Shown: positions 10,201 to 19,200 of the stretch, piece by piece
Numbering within the stretch: the first letter of the stretch is position 1
Layout of the letters: every line of letters starts with the position of its first letter
Origin: Tritrichomonas musculus
Lineage: Eukaryota; Parabasalia; Tritrichomonadida; Tritrichomonadidae
NCBI GenBank assembly: GCA_039105265.1
Contig: JAPFFF010000007.1
Span: forward strand, 4,774,001-4,838,000
DNA length: 64,000 nt
Direction: 5' to 3'
Notes under the pieces: generated by a model
The model's database searches: none
The model's input: the letters and a program-made list of their open reading frames with translations, nothing else
What the model was told of the DNA's origin: nothing
Program-made: the position numbers and the translations under genes

Positions 10201-13200
10201 GAAGTTGATTACTGCATCTTCAGTTACAAAGTCTTTGTGGGTGTCACTGAAAACAGCAAAGCACAATGAAGCATCTTCTATTTTCGTCCTGAAATGAATA
10301 GATGCAGAAAGTTTTGATGAAAAAATGAGGTTGATGCAAGAAGAGAATAAATCTTCATTTGGCTTCTTTTTAGGAATTGTTATTTCTGAAGAAACAAATG
10401 ATGAATAGATATATGGACGAGGTGCTGTATTATCAATTTGTTCAACAATTTGAAGACCAAATTTGAGTGATTTATTTAGTGATGTTAATTTAATAACTGT
10501 TCCTTCAGGACAATAAAAATCAACTATTCGTGCATCACCATTTTTTATTGCAAACAAATGATCAGCTATTTCTAATAAAAATGTTGGTGGTGTAAAATGA
10601 AGCTTAATTTTATAAGGAATTGCAGCGAAGTCTTTATTTTCACCTTCAAATCTGAAGTGGAAAATTCCGTCAAATAAAATGTCTGTATCTTGTGTTAGAC
10701 TTGCATTTAATTCTTCAACAGCAATAGAAATGATGAAATACCCTGTGTTTGATTCAATCACAGGAATTGGTAAATCTTCATCTTTTTGTTCAGGAATACA
10801 ATCAAATTTCTTTGATACGAAATTCACCATTCTGAAACGCAAAGGAGTCGTGTGAATTCCACTCATCAAAGGTCCAACGTCCAGTACTATTTCATTGATA
10901 TTAATAAAAGGTTTATGAGGATCATCAGACGATGTTATTGAAGGTGCCAATAGATCATTTGTCATTTTGTCTTTTTCATTGATTGATTTCAGATCAACCT
11001 TGACGGTTGGCTTTTCAATTGATGGGAAAATCTGATAATTTTTAATATCCTCTTGAATTTGATTATATTCAGATTTATTGTTAGTAATAACAGAATCTTT
11101 TTCTAGTAATTCACTTGTTAATTCTTCTTTAGCACTATTGATTTGGCTTTCAACCATGTTCATGCAATCCATTAACTTTTTCATTAATGATTGTGTATTC
11201 GTTGGTTGTCTAATTCCGCCATTTCTAAACTTTGGTGGAAAATAAGTTCTTATTTTTGTAATGTCAGAATTCATCCTATCAAAAATAGATTGATAACTAT
11301 TCAATGACAAATCTTCTTTAAACATTGATGGCCAATCTTCTCTAATTTTATTTAAAGCATCAAGGTAATCTTGAATCTCTTGGTCATCGTTACAGACAAC
11401 ATCATCTTTACTAACTTTAAAGTTCGCTAATGATTGTGTTGATGTTTGTTCTTGAATTCTTGTGTAAATTGATTGAAAATCATTGTAACTTTTCTCCATT
11501 ATTTGATACTTAAATGTTTTGATAGGTTGGAATTGAGGATCATATTTAATGTCAATTATTTCATGTTCAGTGTTTTGGTTTTCTTTTATTTCAAACTGTT
11601 TCTTGTCGTAAACAATTGTGTCTTTTGGATCCTTCAATTTCAAAAGAGAAATTCCTTTTGATAGATTTCCTTTAATAATGACTTTATTGTTTGTTTTGTT
11701 ATTTGTAATAGTAATAGAAATGTTTCTATCTTTCTTGTCTTTAGCTTTAATAACAAGAACTGGAATCACATTTGATGTTGGGAATGAAACATTGGCTGAT
11801 TTGAAATGCTTCAATAAATTAACATAAAGATCATCAGAAGGAACTTGTTGGAACTTTTCAGTATAATAATGTAACTTGTCTAAAGCATTTAAAAGATGAA
11901 TATTGTAAGTTTTCCAGTAATTTCTCATGTCTCGTAAACTTTCATCTTCTTCATGTTCTTGGAAATATTGTTCGAATTTAAGTAACTCAATAGATTTCTC
12001 TTTGACAAAGTTATCTTCATCTTCTTTTGATTTTTTATATATTTCATTAATATTTTCAGATATTTGTTCTTTTGTTGCTTTAATAATATATGAATTTAAC
12101 ATGTTAATATGTTCAACTACTTCAGTTTTTTCTTTGTCAAAATCTTCAGAAATCTTCTTCAAAAGCAATGACCAAGGATTCCTCATGAAGACCAAAATGT
12201 CATTATTTTGGTCGTATTTTTCTTTAATCATTTCTTCCCATTTTGGACTCAACATTATTTCAATTGCTCCAGGCAAAAGTTTACAAATTTGTTCTTGTAC
12301 CATGTTAAACATTGTCTGATCTTTAATTGAACTCATGACAGCAATTAATGATGATCTAAAATGGCCAGTATAATTAGTAACAATGTTTCTTGGTGGATTT
12401 TCAATAAGAAGGCCAATTGCATTATGGAAGTTAGTTATTTGTGATTTATTACGTCCACTTGTTTGTGTGTTTAAATTACTTAAGAAATTACAAATCTTTT
12501 CAGAAACAATCTTTGAGATTTGTTCAGTTTGGAAATTAGTTGGAAGTTGGATTTGAATACAATTTGATCGACTCATAACTCTAAATCCAATCAATGCAAG
12601 TGGGAATCTATTACTATCACTGAAATTTTCAATTGGTTTCAAGTATTCTCTGACGGTTGGGAACAAACTCAAATAAAAGTACGAAACTGGGTTCTTATCA
12701 ATATAATCATCTTTATTTAGATATGAAATATCATCAAATATCAAAGAAACATTTGGTTTATGACTGATGTATTCTTTAATATCAGTTATCTTTGATATAC
12801 AGGAACCCAGTTCGTTGATTTCTGCTGGAATTTCAGGTAGTTTTGAAATGAAAGAATAAAATTCATTAAATCTCATTTTTTCAAGTTGTTGAGTTTTCAT
12901 TCCTTTTTCTAAATGAATGAATTTAATACTCATTGATTGGAAATTGTTTTGTATAGAAACTAATGAATGATCAAAGTTTTTGAATGTTGTATTATAAAGG
13001 TTAAAGAAGTCATTTAAAAGATCATTGTATTCAATTTCATTTGATAATAAAGGACCTGGATTTGCATTGAACGGATCAACCAAAAGTGCAATCAAATCAG
13101 TTGATTCAAATTTAGGTAAGTAAATTTGATATTCAGGTGGATATTTGTCAGCAAAATCTTGAACAATTTGTACCCAGCCGTCATTAATTGGTTTAAATCG

Positions 13201-16200
13201 ATTATAAAGATCATTCACAAATATTCTTATTGAATTTGGATCAAGATAAGATTTCACTTCATCAGCCATCAATTTAATAATGAACTTGACGCGTGCTTTC
13301 TTTGATAAAAGACCAATTGTTGTCTTTGATACTTTTTCGGTCTTTAAAAAGTCAATTAAAACAGAATTTGGAACTTGCATTTGACAAAGTTTAGACCAAG
13401 TTGGTTTATCTTGAATATCTTGAATTCTGTTGATTTCATCTGAATAATCAATCAATGTTTTCAGAATGAAAAATTCATCAGGCTGACTTTTACTTGGTGC
13501 TTCATTTTGATTTGGCCAACGAAAACCGAACTTTTTCTTTGTACTTTCTTCTTCAACATTGTTAATTGAATTAACAATGTTTTTAACAATATTAAAGTTT
13601 TCTTCAGTATGTTCAATGTCTTTTATTGAATTAAGAAGTAATTGGAAGGGAAGAACTTTATCTCTATTTGTACTAATTTTTGAAGCAATATCTCTTTTTA
13701 TTGAAATGAAATTTCTTTCAATTTCTCGCTTCTTCTGATCTTTCATTTTGCTTAAATTAGCATCTTCTAAATCATTACTCAAATTAAAGATTGAGTCCTT
13801 CAAACTATCAATGATATAATCAATGTCTTCTGATTGAATGTTATCATAAGGAAATGAAAATATTGAATTTTGAACATTATTGATCATTTCTTCTGATTTT
13901 GCTTCAGATAAGAATTGATTAATATCATTTATAAACTGTTCTTTTTCGTATGAAAAAGACTTTGAATTACCAAACAATATGAAAAACTTATTGAGCCAAA
14001 CGATCCAATTAACAAATGATTCATAATCATTTGAATATAATGAATTAAAAGATAAATTGAAAAACAATTTCATAACACCTGTAAAGAAGAATTGTGGATA
14101 ATCATTATCTCCATACAAACAGCCGCATATTTTATTGATGTTTGAATAATCTTTGTTGTTTTCTTCACCAAGCCAAAGATTGTCCAATACTAAAGGAATG
14201 CTTGTATCAGAGACAGGGAAAGATTTTTCATCTAAATGAAGAGGAATTTGAATGGATTGGTCAATAAACAAATGATTATAAATTGTTGTTAAAATGTTGA
14301 CTAAAAACAAAATAGGAAATTCGTTCAAAGCACTTTGTTGCTTAAAGATATTCTCATTATTTGCCTTGACTGAAATGTAATTGCATTTTGAACCAGTTTC
14401 ATCAAAAACAATGTAAATAACATTAGCAGCTGCTGATTTTCCTCTACGGAAAGAAATTTTAAATGCCTTTCTTTTGAACATAGATATAATATTCATTAAT
14501 TGATAAGCACTTGAATTCTCATCAAAAATATTAAGATCAATTACCATTCGCAAATATTGACTAATTATTTGTGCAAATGGAGAATAATTTTGAATGGATT
14601 GAATTAATTCAGATGCTTCTATGCCTGTCTTTCCTGATGCCATAACTGCTGGAATGAATGGAATAAATAATTTATTCTGGACAAGATAAAAAAGACAGTT
14701 TATCTTGTTAATAATTTTGTGGAATTGTGTCTGAATGTCAAGTTGATCTGAATCGATTGCTAAATCTTGATATTTCGAATTATTCATCACTTCTTGAAAG
14801 GCATCTTTTGTTTCTCTTAACAAATTAAGTAATGTATTAATTGAAGCGATGTGCATGAATTGCCTTGGAGTGAATTGATTGACTTTTTGATTGATAATTT
14901 GACCAAGCCCTTCAAATTTTTCAATTATTTCATGAACATCTTTCAATTGCAATTTAGGAAGATGATAAATGAAGTTTTGAAAAGGAAATTCAACGAAATC
15001 ATTAGATGAATGTGTCAATGATTGTGAGAAATTTTCAATGATTTTACTCAATGCAATGCAATGTTTAGATGACACTAAAATGATATCGTTGATATCTTTC
15101 AAAATTTTAGGTTTAACTGACTTTGAAAGTGGCTCAATTAAATCTTGATAAAATTCATTTGAATTTGATTCTAATGTCGATAAATAATGCTTTTTCATCA
15201 TATTAAATAAAGCATTGTTCGATATTAATCCATTTACTGAATATTCATATCTCAAAGCTCTGCAAAGATGAACAAAAGTTCTTCCAGTAAAGAATGTTGA
15301 TGAACTATCTTTTACATTCTTCTTTGCAATTTTATGTGCTTTAGCTAAACGAACAGCAACAGCCAGAATGTTTTCATCAAGTTCAAATCGAATTGAGTCA
15401 ATTAATCCAGAAATGGCCAAAGCTGAATCAATTATGTTGTTATCAATTGGATTCAATGTGAAAAGTGCACATCTACTCAAAAAGGCAGGTGATATTGAGT
15501 TAGCTTTTGAGTTTGTTGGATTGTAAGTCATGAACAAACGGAAATTTTCATTAATTTTGAACTTTTGATCTTTGGCATCAACTGAATAAATGAAGCCTTT
15601 TCCACGTTCGTAAAGATTCAATGTTGGCTTGTCATCCGTTAATGAGAAAAGACGATCAAAAAGATCAGGAGGAGCAGATTCAATTCCGTCCAACAAAAGC
15701 CAATCGCCTTCAACTAATGATTGAACAATTGTTGAGTCTTTTCTGATCAAATGATTAAAGAACTGAAGTGATGAATCAACAATCTTTATGTATTGTTCAC
15801 AGACCAATTTAACTTGTGTCTCGTATTTATTCATGTTTTTACTGATTAAATTTCGAACTTCTCTGAATTCACTTGGAATCCAATCTCTAATTTTCTTCTG
15901 ATTTATTCTTGTTCGAATTTCATGAGGAAGAATATTAAACTTCATAATTTGCTTCAAATAATCATGTAATTCTTGATATTCACTGTCACTCAGAGTGCTT
16001 GAAGGCTGATAATTACCAGCAATTGAAGCACTTGTTGTTTCTGAGTTCAATTGAATAACATGTAACTTTTGACCAACAATATTTGCAAACAAATTAATTA
16101 TGTATGTCTTACCTGATGATGTTTGTCCTTGAACAATTAAAGGAATATTTGAATTTACAGCCAATGTCATAAATTGGAATAATTGACGTTGCGAAACAGT

Positions 16201-19200
16201 CAAAGATTTTATATTTTTATGACATGAATAATTCTCTTTAATTGCTATTTTAGCATCACCTGAATTCAATATTGTTGCATTGTTTTGAACAGTTATATAA
16301 GGAACAAGAGAAGCTGTTTTTGATTTACTTTCAGGACTTTGATTATCACTAAAGAATTCCTTTTTAATTGTTGCTTGTGATTCTTCATCAACAAAACGTC
16401 CTAGAAACAGCATCTCCATTACTTGATCAGGCATCAACAGGTTATTTGAAGCTTTCATCATTTTGATGAACTTGTAAGCTTCACGTGCAGTTATTGGAAC
16501 ATTCATGTGCGAATTAGATGACAAATCAGACAGCTTAACAATTTTTTCACAGAATTCATTCGATACATATTCATAATCCTCATTTTTAAGAATGTTTGTG
16601 CAAATTTTGCAGAATTCTTCTTGTGAATAATCATTTGCTTTGTAATAGACAGTTGTGTTAACTATAGCTTGATGAGAGATTGGTTTTGATAAAAGTCCAA
16701 TGATGAAATATCTACCTTTATTAACATAGTCACCATTTGGCAGCCAAATTTGTTCTGAATCAGGATTGAAAACAGCTGCAAGGGCATCTAAAACTGCAGC
16801 TGAAGCGAGATGAAGCTCTTCAATGATGATCCAATTAGTTATGTATGCATCATCTCGATCAGATCGAAGAGCATGTAAAAGATCAGTCTCAACAAAATCA
16901 AATTTAAGTGAATCTGAAGTTGAACTAGGTTCAACTTTGCCAAACAAGTCTTCAATTGTTGTACTTTGAGATATTGAAATACGAATCACATTTGCACCTA
17001 CACAATCAGCCACATAAGAAACAGCAGAACTTTTACCACAGCCACTTTCACCTTCAATTAAAAGAGGTTGTAAAATGTCAGACATTGAAACTACTAAATC
17101 AACCAAATCAGAGAATGATTTAGTAAACAAAAGATTGTTTGATTTTGGTAGTTTTTCATTAATTGTATCAGCAGAAAATCCAGTCAATGTTGATTCAATC
17201 ATATCAATTGCTTTTCCATTTGTTATTCTAAGATGTGGCTCATTCAATGTTGATTCGTCATTATCTTCAGGTGTTTCTATGAACAATTGAGTAAATTCAT
17301 TAGGTAATTTTAAAACAGTTTTATTCATTGCTTCAATTAATTCTGCTTTTTCTTCAGATGTTGATAATAAGTAACCACCAGCACATCTAAACAAAGCAAA
17401 AGCAAACAATGATTGAACATCTTTTGTTATATCCTTTGATTGGTAATGAATTGACCATTTTGTGGTTAATTTGGCCATCTGAATTGACAAAGCAAACGAC
17501 AAATCAATGTCAAATGTTGATTTAAATATTTCAGATGCTGTTCTCATTAATGAATCGAAAGGAAATGTGACTGTTTTTGGATCATTCTTCATTAAAAGAC
17601 TATAAACAAGTGATTTCTCAGTTTCAGTGTATGAAGGAACATTGATTTCAGTAAGTCTAGAAAGCATAGCATCTGACAATCCATGCTTTTCATGAGGCAA
17701 ACAAATTCCAATAATTCTAAATCTTTGCGAAAAGTTAAATAGAACTTTAGAACTCGGGTCATCAGGAGTGAAAGTGTTTGAAGTATCTTCAAACAATGTT
17801 AATGTTGGTGTTACTGACAATAGCTCATTAAATCTTTCAAGAACTGTTGGTGAAGGTTGAGCAATATTTTTTAATATGAGTGAATTTTGTTCAAAAATTG
17901 CACGTGTAATTAAGCCTGGTTTGAAAATGCTAGCATAATTAGCGAACAATGAATTAGACTGTTCATTTTTATCAAGAGCAATTATGTTATTTCCAATAGT
18001 ATCAATAACAACACCAAATGATTCAGGTGCTTTGTCCTTAATAGCATTCAATAAGTTATCGAGATCACTTTTTTTCAAATCATCCGATTCAAGAGATGAT
18101 CGGACCTCATTGAAAAGATTAACAACTGGATTAATTCCGAAAAACATTCGAAGTGAATCCAATAAGAAAAGTTTTGCTTGATATTTATCTAATAATGCTA
18201 TTTGTCCAATTAATGAAGACGTTGTTGAATCGTTATGCAAATAAACAGGTGGTGATAAAGGAAGCAGCATTTTAGCTAGAAATGTCTTGAATCCAGAAGG
18301 ACCAACAAGTAACAAAGGTTCGGCAAAATGTGCAAGATTAGCTTCAAAATAAAGTTGCCAAAAAGATTGAAGTTCTTCAGGAACATTCAAAGAATTGTGA
18401 ATGACAGATTCTAAAGTTAAACTTCCTTTCTTTATCATTATTTTATTTTCATCAGTGAATTTCACCGTCACTTTTGATTCAAGGTCGTTCAACAAAGTTT
18501 TCTTTTCATGTTCTTTTAATTTGAAACTTTCAGAAACCAAATCAACAACGTCTTTGGTTACGTCATCTTCACTTCTAAATGATGATCTTATTAGAAAAGC
18601 TGCATGATGTTGTATTTTGATTCCATAAATAATGTCCTGATGTCTGCTTGAATAATAAGTTCTTCGGAACAATTTACGAACTTCTCTAAGAGACCAAGGT
18701 TTCAATTTAAAGACTGGATGTTCTTTCATCTTCTCAATTAATGAAGTTGTACATTGTGAATCATTTTGTGATATGTTGAATTGCTTTGATATTTCAACAA
18801 TCAAATTAAAGAGATCTGAATGTGATGATTCTGGATATTCGAGACACAAAACTTTTTTTTTAAAAGACTCGGGAAGGGGTCTTCTTCCGAACATAGTGAT
18901 ATCATTTTGGCAGCCAATAAAGAAGAATCCTGGATCAACTTTAACATTCGATCCAACAACAGGAACGGTTATTGTTTCATTTTTAAAAGGTTCAAGAGCA
19001 ACATTCAAACTTTGAATGATTTGTTGTTCAGCCAAATTTAATTCATCAGCAATGAAAACTTGACCATTTATCATTGCATTACTTAAAGGACCATTATGAA
19101 GTGTAAAGTTACCTTTCTCTATTGTAAAGAATCCAAATAATTCTTCCAATTGTGTCTCTCCATTGAATGAAATCATTTGATAATTCTTCGAATGTTTTGT